Positions 33,084 to 41,711 of a DNA stretch of 64,000 nucleotides are shown here, piece by piece; the stretch's first letter is position 1, and every line of letters begins with the position of its first letter. Below the pieces are notes generated by a model that saw only the letters and a program-made list of their open reading frames with translations, searched no databases and was not told the DNA's origin. The stretch is from Paenibacillus sp. NEAU-GSW1 (GTDB lineage Bacteria; Bacillota; Bacilli; Paenibacillales; Paenibacillaceae): positions 151,051 through 215,050 of the forward strand of contig NZ_WOVL01000006.1 of the NCBI RefSeq assembly GCF_009737085.1, written 5' to 3'. The position numbers were made by a program, and so were the translations under genes.

Positions 33084-33135
33084 ATAGAAATTGAGAGCCG
33101 CTCGAATGGAGAACAGAAAGAAGAACGATCAAACA

Positions 33136-33175
33136 GAAACGACTTCGCCGTTATAGCCGGGCGGAGCTTCGTTTC
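33136..33175 (-). promoter_or_regulatory. Second hairpin in the ribD leader
   Basis: GAAACGA pairs with TCGTTTC (33136-33142 with 33169-33175), with inner CGCC/GGCG pairing, between the FMN aptamer and the ribD-proximal hairpin. It may take part in the riboswitch expression platform. Confidence 0.4.
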
Positions 33176-33308
33176 GCGTCGAAAAATAAGCGTAGTATAT
33201 AAAAAATCGTATACCGTCTTATATTTTCAAACAAACTTGCTGCACTTGTGAAAACAAGCACAAGCAAATAAGCATGAACGCTTCAATCTCTAAAGCACGT
33301 CGAGCATT

Positions 33309-33511
33309 CTCCTTCTCCCATCCAGACTATACTGTCGGTCCCGGATTTACACCAGGTCCACCGTTCTGCTTCGCCGCTTGCGCTTAAGCGCTCAACGACT
33401 TGAAACAGCCCGGGTCACGGACTGACGGCAGCTAGCGCATCGAGGTTGTCCTCTTAGCCAACTAACTGACCGATCACCGCCGGTTGGGAATTGCACCCTA
33501 CCCCGAAGGAA
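33309..33511 (-). ncRNA. FMN riboswitch (RFN element)
   Basis: Read on the minus strand the region has the conserved RFN blocks in order: CTTCGGGGTAGGGTGCAATT, ACCGGCGGTGAT, AGCCCGTGAC, GGTGTAAATCCGGGACCGAC, and AGTCTGGATGGGAGAAGGAG. FMN binding normally switches off rib expression. The aptamer lies about 270 bases before the ribD start, a long leader with two further hairpins. Confidence 0.95.
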
Positions 33512-33592
33512 ACTGCTTTATTAATGTTTGTAACTATGTTTGTATTTCGTTTGATTGATGAAATGTTACCACTAAGAAAATGAAAATGCAAG

Positions 33593-33629
33593 TAAAAAAG
33601 GCGGATAGGATGGAAATCCTGTCCGCCTT
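33593..33629 (-). terminator. Terminator of the cyclophilin gene
   Basis: 14-bp stem AAGGCGGATAGGAT/ATCCTGTCCGCCTT (33598-33611 with 33616-33629), GU pair included, followed on the minus strand by TTTTTT. It lies just after the ppiB stop. Confidence 0.92.
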
Positions 33630-33657
33630 TCTGATCCGGGACAAGCCCGGCGCAATA

Positions 33658-34089
33658 TTATGCTTCGTAAACTTCAACTTTCTCCATCTTGTCGCGTCCT
33701 TTGAACGCGTCAACATGCTCCATCCCTTTAGCAACTTTACCGAAGACCGTGTGTTGGCCGTCCAGGTGCGGTTGCGGCTGATAGCAGATGTAGAATTGGC
33801 TGCCGCCAGTGTTACGGCCAGCGTGCGCCATAGCGAGCGTTCCGCGCTCATGCTTGTTCGGATTGATCTCGCAGTTGATTTGGTAGCCAGGACCGCCAGT
33901 GCCAGTGCCGCTAGGGCAGCCGCCTTGAGCGACGAAGCCTGGAATGACACGATGGAATACGAGACCGTTATAGAAACCTTCGTTCGCCAGCTTTTCAAAG
34001 TTGGCTACTGTGTTGGGAGCGTCCTGATCAAACAGGTCGATTACAACCTCTGCGCCGTTTTCCAACGTCAATTTCGCTTGTTTTGCCAT
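33658..34089 (-). CDS. ppiB: Cyclophilin-type peptidyl-prolyl cis-trans isomerase
   Basis: The 143-residue cytoplasmic cyclophilin shows [19 protein letters not shown] (catalytic Arg and Phe), GSQFYI and a late [11 protein letters not shown] block (His). It catalyses proline isomerisation during protein folding. There is no signal peptide. It follows lysA on the strand, the same order as in B. subtilis, and ends at a strong terminator. Confidence 0.94.
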   Translation of the reverse strand: MAKQAKLTLENGAEVVIDLFDQDAPNTVANFEKLANEGFYNGLVFHRVIPGFVAQGGCPSGTGTGGPGYQINCEINPNKHERGTLAMAHAGRNTGGSQFYICYQPQPHLDGQHTVFGKVAKGMEHVDAFKGRDKMEKVEVYEA

Positions 34090-34259
34090 AATTAAACATC
34101 AACCTTTCTGCATCGAATGAGAAAAACTTCTATCGAGGTAATTCGGTGAGGAATGACCGCTAATAGATGAAGTTTTTATCGCCAAATAGAAATAGTTATT
34201 TGATTGCTTTGAAACTATTTCATTCTATTGTGGTAACCATACGTTATCAGATTTCGCCC

Positions 34260-35591
34260 TTACTTAGCAAGTTCTGCCTTGCTGAGGCGAGCCGGAATAA
34301 CGTCATTGCATACGATGTTTTCAAGCGATTCGCGTTTAACGACAAGATCGGATTGACCGTCTTTCACGAAAACGACAGCCGGACGGCGGATACGGTTGTA
34401 GTTGCTCGCCATCGCATAGTTGTACGCTCCTGTGCAAAATACTGCAAGCGTATCGCCGATATTCGCTTTAGGAAGCTCCAGATCGATGATCAGCTTGTCG
34501 CCGCTTTCGCAAGCTTTGCCCGCAACTGTAACGACTTCCTCTTTCGGGTCATTCGCACGGTTAGCCAAAATCGCTTCGTATTGCGATTGATATAGCGCCG
34601 GACGCGGATTATCCGTCATACCGCCGTCAACAGCGATATATTTGCGTACGCCTGGAATTTCTTTTGCTGTACCGATCGTGTAAAGCGTCGTACCTGCGTC
34701 GCCGACCATACTGCGGCCCGGTTCAACCCAAATTTCAGGCAGCGGGAATTCTGCTGCAGTAAAGTTTGTGATGATCGCATCCGTAATAGCGCCGACATAT
34801 TGCGCGATCGGAAGCGGAGTATCCCCTTCTACATAACGGATGCCGAAGCCGCCGCCAAGGTTGATAACTTTAAATGTCAGACCAAGCTCTTTGCGAATTT
34901 CAACGGCAAACTGCGACACTTTGTCAACAGCCATACGGAAGCCGTCTACTTCGAAAATTTGCGAGCCGATATGCGAGTGAACGCCAAGAACCTCAAGGTT
35001 TTCAAGCGTCAGCGCTTCTTGAATCGCTTTTTTCGCGGAACCGTTCGCAAGGTCAAAGCCGAACTTCGAATCTTGCTGGCCTGTCGAAATGTAATCATGC
35101 GTATGCGCTTCAACGCCCGGAGTAATCCGGAACAAGATTTTAACTTTTTGGCCTTTGTCAGCAGCAAGCGCATTCAGCAGGTGCAGCTCAACAAAGTTGT
35201 CCACGACGAAACAGCCGATTTTAGCGTCAAGCGCCATGTTGATTTCTTCCGGCGTTTTGTTGTTGCCGTGGAAATGAATGCGGTCAGCAGGGAAGCCTGC
35301 TTGCAAAGCCGTGTGCAGCTCGCCGTCGGATACGACGTCAAGCGAAAGGCCTTCTTGCTCAGCGATCGCGCACATTGCCATTACGCTGAACGCTTTGCTG
35401 GCGTAAGCAACCTGGAATTTCAGCCCGGAAGCTTTGAATGCTTCTACATATTCAGACGCGCGCTGGCGAACGAGACCTTCGTCCACGACGTACAGCGGCG
35501 TGCCATATTGTTTAACTAGATCGGTCGTGTCAACTCCGCCGATTTCCAAATGCCCTTGCGCATTGATTTTGCTCGTTCCGTGCAAATACAT
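34260..35591 (-). CDS. lysA: Diaminopimelate decarboxylase
   Basis: LysA removes CO2 from meso-diaminopimelate to give lysine. The fold-type III PLP enzyme of 443 residues has VAYASKAFS (PLP lysine, K66), GVHSHIGSQI, the glycine loop NLGGGFGI, EPGRS and CESGD (cysteine at the dimer active site). GAGGAGGAAA precedes the ATG. It lies between spoVAF and ppiB as in B. subtilis. The upstream gap of about 130 bases shows no lysine riboswitch. Confidence 0.95.
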   Translation of the reverse strand: MYLHGTSKINAQGHLEIGGVDTTDLVKQYGTPLYVVDEGLVRQRASEYVEAFKASGLKFQVAYASKAFSVMAMCAIAEQEGLSLDVVSDGELHTALQAGFPADRIHFHGNNKTPEEINMALDAKIGCFVVDNFVELHLLNALAADKGQKVKILFRITPGVEAHTHDYISTGQQDSKFGFDLANGSAKKAIQEALTLENLEVLGVHSHIGSQIFEVDGFRMAVDKVSQFAVEIRKELGLTFKVINLGGGFGIRYVEGDTPLPIAQYVGAITDAIITNFTAAEFPLPEIWVEPGRSMVGDAGTTLYTIGTAKEIPGVRKYIAVDGGMTDNPRPALYQSQYEAILANRANDPKEEVVTVAGKACESGDKLIIDLELPKANIGDTLAVFCTGAYNYAMASNYNRIRRPAVVFVKDGQSDLVVKRESLENIVCNDVIPARLSKAELAK

Positions 35592-35722
35592 GTATTATTT
35601 CCTCCTCGAATACCTATCCCAAATTGATAGATTAAAAATAGTTACGATACGAACGAATATCACCAGTATATCGTAATCTATTACGGAGAGAAATGGATAA
35701 TTTCACAATTGATTTGCATTTT

Positions 35723-37384
35723 TTATTTTTGATTGTCTCGACGGGGCATTTTATCCCGCTGCTGCGCCCTTAAAAGGTTCGGTCTCGTGCGGTTTTTCAG
35801 CACCGGCTGGCGCACGATAATATTCCACATCGCCTTAAAGTCAAATGGAATCAACGGCCACATATATGGACGGTTGAACGAGCGCTGCAGGCATAGCATC
35901 AGCATGACGGCAGTCGACGCGATCATAAAGCCAGGCACCTGGAATGCGGCCACCGAAACGATCAATATAAGCCTCACGATCCGGTTTGCCAGCCCCAGCT
36001 CATAGCTCGGCGTCGCGAACATTCCAATGGCCGCAATCGCCATATAGAGGATTACCTCATTGATAAACAAGCCCGTCTGTACCGCTATATCGCCAATCAT
36101 AATGGCGGCGACTAACGACATGGCGGTAGCGAGCGATGTCGGCGTATGTACCGAAGCCATGCGAAGCAGATCGACGCCAACTTCGACGAGCAGAAACTGA
36201 ATAACGAGCGGCAGCATGCCTGTTTTCTCCGGGCCGAGAAATTCGAGCGCAGGCGGCTTTAGTTCCGGATGCAGGACAAACAGCAGCCAGATCGGAAGCA
36301 GGAACAGCGAAGCTCCGATACCAAGAAACCGCACCCACCGCAGATAGGTGCCAATGAAAGGCGTCTGCCTGTTTTCTTCCGCATGCTGCACAAGATCAAA
36401 GAAGGTTGTCGGCAAAATCATGACGCTTGGCGATGTATCCACAAACACAGTTACCGCCCCCTCCAACAGGTGGGCTGCGACAACGTCGGGACGTTCGGAG
36501 TAACGGACGAGCGGATACGGATTCCAGCCGCGTTGTACCGTTGCCTCCTCCAGCTGCTTGTCCGCCAACGGCAAACCGTCGAGATGGACGAGACTGATTT
36601 TATCCTTGATCGACTTCAGCAATTCTTTATCGACCAGATCATCGATGTAGGCGATGCATACGTCCGATTGCGTCCGTTCGCCTACTTGCATCAGCTCGTA
36701 ACGGAGCTGCGGATCCCGCACCCTTCTGCGGACGAGCGAAATGTTGACCATCAGCGTTTCGGTGAAACCGTCGCGAGAGCCGCGGACGACACGTTCCAAA
36801 GACGGCTCTTCCGGTCCGCGCTGCGGAAAATTTTTGGCGTCGATAATTAAAGCGCTCGATTCCTTGTCGATAAAAAATGCGGTATCGCCGGCCAGCACCC
36901 GAGTCAGCATCTTATTCCAATCCGTCTCCGGACTTACTTGCGAAGCCGGCACATACAAATCAAAAAAGGATTGGAAAGCGTGGCCGGACAGCTCATCGGG
37001 CTGCAAATACGTCAGCCGTTTAATAATATCGGTCAATAAGGCGCTTTGCGCCAAACCGTTCATAAAGAACATTGCCGTCCGCCGGTCACCGAACGTCATC
37101 TCGCGAACGACGACGTCGAAGCTTGTCCCGAACCCCACTTCATTGCGAAGACGCTCAAGAACATCGTCTAGATTGCTTGGAATGCCTGTATTCGCCGTTT
37201 TGTCCGCAGCAGCCCTCTGCTCCTGCCGGTACGGTTTCAGTTGTTCATCCCCTTCATCTTCGTGAACAGAAATCGCCGCTTTCGTTCCCGACTCCTCGTT
37301 CATTTGATCTGTCGGAACGATTCCGCCCGGCGGCATATTTCGATCCGCCGTTCCTTCATGCTGTTCCTTTTGCCAATCGGACAT
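35723..37384 (-). CDS. spoVAF: Stage V sporulation protein AF (GerA-family)
   Basis: GerA-family membrane protein made in the forespore. A large hydrophilic N-terminal domain contains FGDRRTAMFFMNGLAQ, KDKISLVHLDGLPL and EGAVTVFVDTSPSVMILPTTFFDL, followed by five or so spans from about residue 360 (LGIGASLFLLPIWLLFVL and on). The ATG at 37382-37384 has GGAAGAGGGCGG upstream and gives 553 residues. About 60 acidic and Gln-rich N-terminal residues exceed the usual SpoVAF length. A further TTG upstream (37462) is weak. It directly follows spoVAB; spoVAC, AD and AE are not here. Confidence 0.88.
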   Translation of the reverse strand: MSDWQKEQHEGTADRNMPPGGIVPTDQMNEESGTKAAISVHEDEGDEQLKPYRQEQRAAADKTANTGIPSNLDDVLERLRNEVGFGTSFDVVVREMTFGDRRTAMFFMNGLAQSALLTDIIKRLTYLQPDELSGHAFQSFFDLYVPASQVSPETDWNKMLTRVLAGDTAFFIDKESSALIIDAKNFPQRGPEEPSLERVVRGSRDGFTETLMVNISLVRRRVRDPQLRYELMQVGERTQSDVCIAYIDDLVDKELLKSIKDKISLVHLDGLPLADKQLEEATVQRGWNPYPLVRYSERPDVVAAHLLEGAVTVFVDTSPSVMILPTTFFDLVQHAEENRQTPFIGTYLRWVRFLGIGASLFLLPIWLLFVLHPELKPPALEFLGPEKTGMLPLVIQFLLVEVGVDLLRMASVHTPTSLATAMSLVAAIMIGDIAVQTGLFINEVILYMAIAAIGMFATPSYELGLANRIVRLILIVSVAAFQVPGFMIASTAVMLMLCLQRSFNRPYMWPLIPFDFKAMWNIIVRQPVLKNRTRPNLLRAQQRDKMPRRDNQK

Positions 37385-37436
37385 ACTCAGCCGCCCTCTT
37401 CCTTCAATCGATTTTCGATATTTCCGTTCAGCTCGA

Positions 37437-37868
37437 TTACCACTGATAATAGAGCCAATCAAACAAGGAGCCTACTGTCTTTCCTAGCACCATTGCCATA
37501 ACAAGACCCACCATATAATCGGATAAATTCATCCGCTTGGCCAGAATTGGCAGTACATTCATCACTTCCGTCAGCGCGGCGGCCAGCATGCCGATAAAGA
37601 CGCCGGAAAGCAGTCCGGTAAAGAGCAGTGCAAAGGCAGACGGCAGCGCCAGCTTCCAATTGAGAAAGTCGGCAAATGTCCAGTACATCGACCCGCAAAT
37701 AATAGCCGTCTCGAACCAGACAGACATTCGATAAGCGCGCGCAATCTGGGCAAGACGCGGAATTAAATCGAATACGATCAGCAGAGCCACCATCCCGCTT
37801 CCGACTGCAAGTCCCCCGGACAAGCCGATGAGCGCAGACAACAGATTGCCGGCAATGTCAGCCATCAT
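37437..37868 (-). CDS. spoVAB: Stage V sporulation protein AB
   Basis: A 143-residue protein almost entirely made of membrane segments (NLLSALIGLSGGLAVGSGMV, FAFLF-type middle and KTVGSLFDWLYYQW end), matching SpoVAB length and pattern. SpoVA proteins move calcium dipicolinate across the spore membrane. The ATG at 37866-37868 follows GGAGGGCGGG and overlaps the end of spoVAA, so it is translationally coupled. Confidence 0.85.
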   Translation of the reverse strand: MMADIAGNLLSALIGLSGGLAVGSGMVALLIVFDLIPRLAQIARAYRMSVWFETAIICGSMYWTFADFLNWKLALPSAFALLFTGLLSGVFIGMLAAALTEVMNVLPILAKRMNLSDYMVGLVMAMVLGKTVGSLFDWLYYQW

Positions 37869-38508
37869 CGCCTTCCCGCCCTCCGCTTGCCACATATTTT
37901 TTACGCATTTCATCGGCTATAACATAAGCGTTTACGTTCTCCTGATACGTATACAGCTCCACCTCAAGCGGGTTAGGCTCCTCATTGAACCGCTTGCGGA
38001 ACAAATGGTTGAAAAACAAAATCATGCCGAGCCCGATGCCAAGCGAATACGGAATTTGAAACCAAAGCGGATGCTCATTGCGGTGTCCGGTAATCAACTC
38101 CACAATGCGGATATGCACCTCCCGCATGCTCACATCGGTATGAAAATTCATAATCGCCAGCCCTGCGCCAAAAAACAGCAGCAGCCATGCGAATACGAGC
38201 ACAACGATACGAGGCTTGACCGGCTTTGCGGAAATCATGATAAGCACCTGCGGATCGCCGTATGCTTCTACTGTCAGCGAAGGCTCTGCGACGCGAATCG
38301 CCTTGACGATTTGAAGCAAGTCAATAACGACGCGATTGCCGTCCGACTTGGAATGCCGGTACAGCATTAACTCGGATAGCTTCTGCTCCTGTTCCTCGTC
38401 CATGGCCAGCAGCCTTGCCGCTAGACCGAGTGTCACCGGCTGTCCGGGCCGGATATAGATTCGTTTTTTCAGACGCAGATAGAGAACCGCTTGTCGGGAT
38501 GCGTCCAT
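37858..38508 (-). CDS. spoVAA: Stage V sporulation protein AA
   Basis: The 216-residue protein has an N-terminal soluble domain (LYLRLKKRIYIRPGQPVTLG, typical of SpoVAA) and two membrane spans in the second half (VLVFAWLLLFFGAGLAIMNF; PYSLGIGLGMILFFNHLF). It belongs to the spore dipicolinate channel operon. The ATG follows AAAGG. It lies downstream of sigF, from which a hairpin separates it. Confidence 0.88.
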   Translation of the reverse strand: MDASRQAVLYLRLKKRIYIRPGQPVTLGLAARLLAMDEEQEQKLSELMLYRHSKSDGNRVVIDLLQIVKAIRVAEPSLTVEAYGDPQVLIMISAKPVKPRIVVLVFAWLLLFFGAGLAIMNFHTDVSMREVHIRIVELITGHRNEHPLWFQIPYSLGIGLGMILFFNHLFRKRFNEEPNPLEVELYTYQENVNAYVIADEMRKKYVASGGREGDDG

Positions 38509-38596
38509 CTGTCATCAGCCTTTCTCGGATGGATTCACTTCCCTTTTAGTATGAGAAAAGGAGGCGGCGGATAGTCATCCCTTCATAGGTAAAAAA

Positions 38597-38633
38597 TGCA
38601 AAAGACCAAACCGCCTATTGGGCGATTTGGTCT
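38597..38633 (-). terminator. Terminator overlapping the end of sigF
   Basis: A 13-bp stem AGACCAAAYCGCC (38603-38615 with 38621-38633) includes the last codons and stop of sigF. It is followed on the minus strand by TTTGCATTTTTT. It probably limits read-through from spoIIA into spoVA. Confidence 0.75.
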
Positions 38634-39370
38634 CGAATCGACTGCAATATTTTTTTCTCTAGCCGCGAAACTTGCACTTGAGAAATGCCGAGCCGGCTGG
38701 CTACCTCGGACTGCGTTTTATCGCGGTAATAGCGGAGAAAGACGATGAGCCTCTCCCGTTCGCTAAGACCTTCGATCGCCTCCACAAGCGCAAGCTTGTC
38801 GAACCAGCGCTCTTGCGAATCGTCGGCAATCTGATCCATCAGCGTTATCGGATCGCCATCGTTTTCGAACACCGTCTCATGTATCGACGTCGGCGGCTTG
38901 TTCGCTTCTTGCGCGAAGACGACATCCTCCGGCGTAATGCCAAGACGGTCGGCAACTTCGCTGATGGTCGGAAGACGGCCTAACGTTTTGGACAATTCAT
39001 CTTTCATTTTCCGTACCCTATTGGCCGTTTCCTTCAGCGACCGGCTCACTTTCAGCGTTCCGTCGTCTCGGAGAAAGCGCTGAATTTCGCCGATAATCAT
39101 CGGAACGGCGTAGGTGGAGAACTTAACGTCATACGACAAATCGAATTTATCGACGGACTTCAAAAGCCCGATACAACCGATTTGGAATAAATCTTCCGGT
39201 TCATAACCGCGATTTATAAATCGCTGAACGACCGACCATACGAGCCGGATATTGCATTGAACAAGCGTATCTCTTGCTATCGTGTCGCCAGACTGGCTTA
39301 ACGCAATAAGCCGCTTTACTTCCGCGTCATCCAAATACGGCTGAGCCGTTTGCTTCAAATCCACATCCAT
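38615..39370 (-). CDS. sigF: RNA polymerase sigma factor SigF
   Basis: The first forespore-specific sigma factor. Region 2 shows NIRLVWSVVQRFINRGYEPE and DLFQIGCIGLLKSVDKFDLS with YAVPMIIGEIQRFLRDDGT. Region 3 and region 4 follow (SERERLIVFLRYYRDKTQSE, SQVQVSRLEKKIL). The ATG at 39368-39370 has AGGGG upstream and gives 251 residues. The order spoIIAA-spoIIAB-sigF is conserved. The terminator hairpin overlaps its last codons. Confidence 0.95.
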   Translation of the reverse strand: MDVDLKQTAQPYLDDAEVKRLIALSQSGDTIARDTLVQCNIRLVWSVVQRFINRGYEPEDLFQIGCIGLLKSVDKFDLSYDVKFSTYAVPMIIGEIQRFLRDDGTLKVSRSLKETANRVRKMKDELSKTLGRLPTISEVADRLGITPEDVVFAQEANKPPTSIHETVFENDGDPITLMDQIADDSQERWFDKLALVEAIEGLSERERLIVFLRYYRDKTQSEVASRLGISQVQVSRLEKKILQSIRDQIAQ

Positions 39371-39389
39371 GAGGTTCAACCCCTATGCG

Positions 39390-39836
39390 CTAGTTGTATA
39401 GCGCTTTTTTCGATTCGATTCGCTTAAGCATCGCAATGCGGGTGCCCCCGCCGATATCGCTGGAAACGTCGAAACGATCCATAAAATTTTCCATAATCGT
39501 AAAGCCCATGCCCGAGCGTTCCAGCTCCGGCTTTGACGTATAAAGCGGCTGGCGAGCCAATTCCAAATCTTCGATGCCGCGGCCATGATCGCTAATAATG
39601 ATCGATACCGCATCGCCTTCAATTGAAGCTTCAATCGTAACTTTGCCTTCCGGATTGCTGTCGTAACCGTGAATAATCGAGTTCGTTACAGCTTCCGAAA
39701 CGGCTGTTTTCAGATCGTTAAGCTCATCAAGAGTCGGATCAAGCTGAGATACGAATGATGCTATTGCCACGCGGGCAAAGGCTTCGTTCTCCGAGCGTGC
39801 GCTAAAGGTAAGCGTCATTTCGTTGCGTCCGTTCAC
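39390..39836 (-). CDS. spoIIAB: Anti-sigma F factor SpoIIAB
   Basis: A GHKL-type serine kinase of 148 residues with [12 protein letters not shown] (N box), DHGRGIEDL and [13 protein letters not shown] (G boxes). It binds and inhibits sigma F and phosphorylates SpoIIAA. The GTG start overlaps the spoIIAA stop (GTGA) with GGAGGTGG upstream, so the two products are made in coupled amounts. Confidence 0.95.
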   Translation of the reverse strand: MNGRNEMTLTFSARSENEAFARVAIASFVSQLDPTLDELNDLKTAVSEAVTNSIIHGYDSNPEGKVTIEASIEGDAVSIIISDHGRGIEDLELARQPLYTSKPELERSGMGFTIMENFMDRFDVSSDIGGGTRIAMLKRIESKKALYN

Positions 39837-40186
39837 GAGACCACCTCCAAACTTGAAATCGCCGTTCGTTCATTGTCATGAATCTCCAATATTTTGAACA
39901 GGCCTGACATTTCAAACAGCCGATATACGTTCGGATTAACGTCACAGACGACCATCTTGCCGCCTTTGCTCTTCACTTGCTTGTATCTGCCGAGAATGAC
40001 GCCAAGCCCTGAGCTGTCCATAAATTGCAGCTCCTTAAGACTCAATAAAATGTGAAGGCTGGCGCCGCGCGCGATCGCTTCCTCCATTTTGTAACGTACG
40101 ACATCGGCAGTGTGATGGTCCAATTCCCCCCGCAAACGCACAATGAGCACATTCCGGTAATGCTCTAATTCCGCTTGCAAACTCAT
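39833..40186 (-). CDS. spoIIAA: Anti-anti-sigma F factor SpoIIAA
   Basis: A 117-residue STAS-domain protein. The phosphorylated serine is Ser58 in [13 protein letters not shown]. In its unphosphorylated form it captures SpoIIAB and frees sigma F. It is the first gene of the spoIIA operon, after a promoter with sigma-H and Spo0A features. Confidence 0.95.
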   Translation of the reverse strand: MSLQAELEHYRNVLIVRLRGELDHHTADVVRYKMEEAIARGASLHILLSLKELQFMDSSGLGVILGRYKQVKSKGGKMVVCDVNPNVYRLFEMSGLFKILEIHDNERTAISSLEVVS

Positions 40187-40229
40187 AATCGCAGTTCACT
40201 CCTTCAGCTACGCATTTGGATCGATACTG

Positions 40230-40299
40230 CATTTCTCCACATTGGAGCATGTTTCCTGCAAGGCGACAAAACTAGAAGCATACCGCTAGAAGGCGACAA
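40230..40299 (-). promoter_or_regulatory. spoIIA promoter: sigma-H elements with Spo0A boxes
   Basis: On the minus strand GCAGGAAAC (40259-40251, -35), 12 bases, GGAGAAATG (40238-40230, -10) fits the sigma-H consensus RNAGGAWWW / RNNGAAWWW with one mismatch in each. Upstream, TTGTCGCC occurs twice (40269-40262 and 40299-40292), 30 bases apart, resembling the Spo0A box TTGTCGAA. A third related site TTGTCGAC lies at 40331-40338. Confidence 0.75.
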
Positions 40300-40337
40300 T
40301 TACTGCCGCTTTGCCGTATTTATGCGGTCATTGTCGA

Positions 40338-41522
40338 CTACGTAAACAAACCGCCGAGCGAACGCTGCATCAGCTTCCACCAACCGGCTTTATCCACCGA
40401 TTGCGGAGCGTCAATCGGGAATTCCTTCAACACTTGATCGCCCTGGTACACGATCAGCTTGCCGATTGGCTGTCCGATTTTGACCGGCGCTTTCAGCGTA
40501 TCCAGCTGCAGTTCGTAGCGGATATCTGCCGTAGGCGTGCCTTTCTTGAGCAGTACGCTGTACGGATGTTTGGCTACAATCGGCAATTCCGCTGCCGCGC
40601 CCTTCTCAATAGCGACATTGCCGATTGAATCGCCCTCTTTAAAGATCGAATGGGTCGTATATTGCGCAAACGCATAATCGAACATTTGCGAAACCTCTGC
40701 ATTGCGCGTCTTCGTATTCGGTTCCCCCATCACAACGGCGATTACGCGCAAATTGTCGCGTCTAGCCGTTGCCGATAAGCAAAACTTCGCCTCGGTCGTA
40801 AAACCGGTTTTCAAACCGTCCGCACCGGAGTAGAACCGTACAAGCTTGTTCGTATTGACGAGCCAGAACGGCTTCTCTGACGTTTTACGCAAGTAGTCTT
40901 GATACAGACCGGTGTATTTCGTAATTTCCGAATGCTTCAGCAGCTCTCTCGACATGACCGCGATGTCATGCGCCGAAGAATAGTGATCCGACGTCGGCAG
41001 CCCGTTGCAATTGGCGAAATGAGTTTCCTTCAGCCCTAGCTGCTGCGCTTTCTCATTCATCTTCGCGACAAATTGCTGCTCGGAGCCGGCTAGCTTCTCC
41101 GCCATAGCGACGGATGCGTCATTGCCCGAAGCAAGCGCGATTCCTTTAATCATATCGTCGACCGTCATTTCTTCGCCTGGCTCCAGAAAAATCTGCGAGC
41201 CGCCCATGGAAGAGGCATACTCGCTAGCCTGTACTTTATCGGTCAGCTTGAGCGTGCCGTCGTCCAGCGCTTCCATAATGAGAAGCATCGTCATAATTTT
41301 CGTGATGCTTGCCGGGGGCAGCTTGTCATTGCTGTTTTTCTCATAGATGATCGTACCGCTGTCGGCGTCCATCAAAATCGCAGAACGGGCGGATGGCGCC
41401 AGGTCTGCGGCTGCACCAGCGTTGGATCCTGCAGGAGCCTTCTCCTCCGCATATGCTGCGACAGGCACAGCAAGCGCGATTGCGATTGTAAGAATGAACA
41501 GTTTTAAACATCTTTTTCTCAT
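40338..41522 (-). CDS. dacF: D-alanyl-D-alanine carboxypeptidase DacF
   Basis: A 394-residue secreted penicillin-binding protein with a signal peptide ending near AAYAEE and active-site motifs SITK, SGND and KTGFT. DacF is a forespore enzyme that trims cross-linking of the spore cortex. The ATG at 41520-41522 follows GGAGGACCC. It lies immediately upstream of spoIIA as in B. subtilis and shares the motif layout of DacB in this window. Confidence 0.93.
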   Translation of the reverse strand: MRKRCLKLFILTIAIALAVPVAAYAEEKAPAGSNAGAAADLAPSARSAILMDADSGTIIYEKNSNDKLPPASITKIMTMLLIMEALDDGTLKLTDKVQASEYASSMGGSQIFLEPGEEMTVDDMIKGIALASGNDASVAMAEKLAGSEQQFVAKMNEKAQQLGLKETHFANCNGLPTSDHYSSAHDIAVMSRELLKHSEITKYTGLYQDYLRKTSEKPFWLVNTNKLVRFYSGADGLKTGFTTEAKFCLSATARRDNLRVIAVVMGEPNTKTRNAEVSQMFDYAFAQYTTHSIFKEGDSIGNVAIEKGAAAELPIVAKHPYSVLLKKGTPTADIRYELQLDTLKAPVKIGQPIGKLIVYQGDQVLKEFPIDAPQSVDKAGWWKLMQRSLGGLFT

Positions 41523-41658
41523 GGCGGGTCCTCCCAAAGATGATGCGGTTCGTAGACCGCAATTCGGCTATATTTTCCTTTTCATTGTTTACGGTTTTTA
41601 TGGAAAATATTCCATGAGAAGCAAAAAACACAATCCCTTTCCCGATTTTCAGCAAACA

Positions 41659-41697
41659 TAAAAAAGGCGATTCCGGAGTGTTTGCTCCAGAACCGCC
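41659..41697 (-). terminator. Terminator of pdp
   Basis: 13-bp stem (41666-41678 with 41685-41697, GGCG..TCCGGAG type, two mismatches) followed on the minus strand by TTTTTT. Confidence 0.85.
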
Positions 41698-41711
41698 ATT
41701 CGGCAATCATC

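Noticed and set aside
34800..35519. 239-residue plus-strand frame
   Set aside because: It is antisense to lysA and has no family signature.
35592..35722. Lysine riboswitch upstream of lysA
   Set aside because: The gap is short and shows no L-box pattern; only a weak inverted repeat is present.
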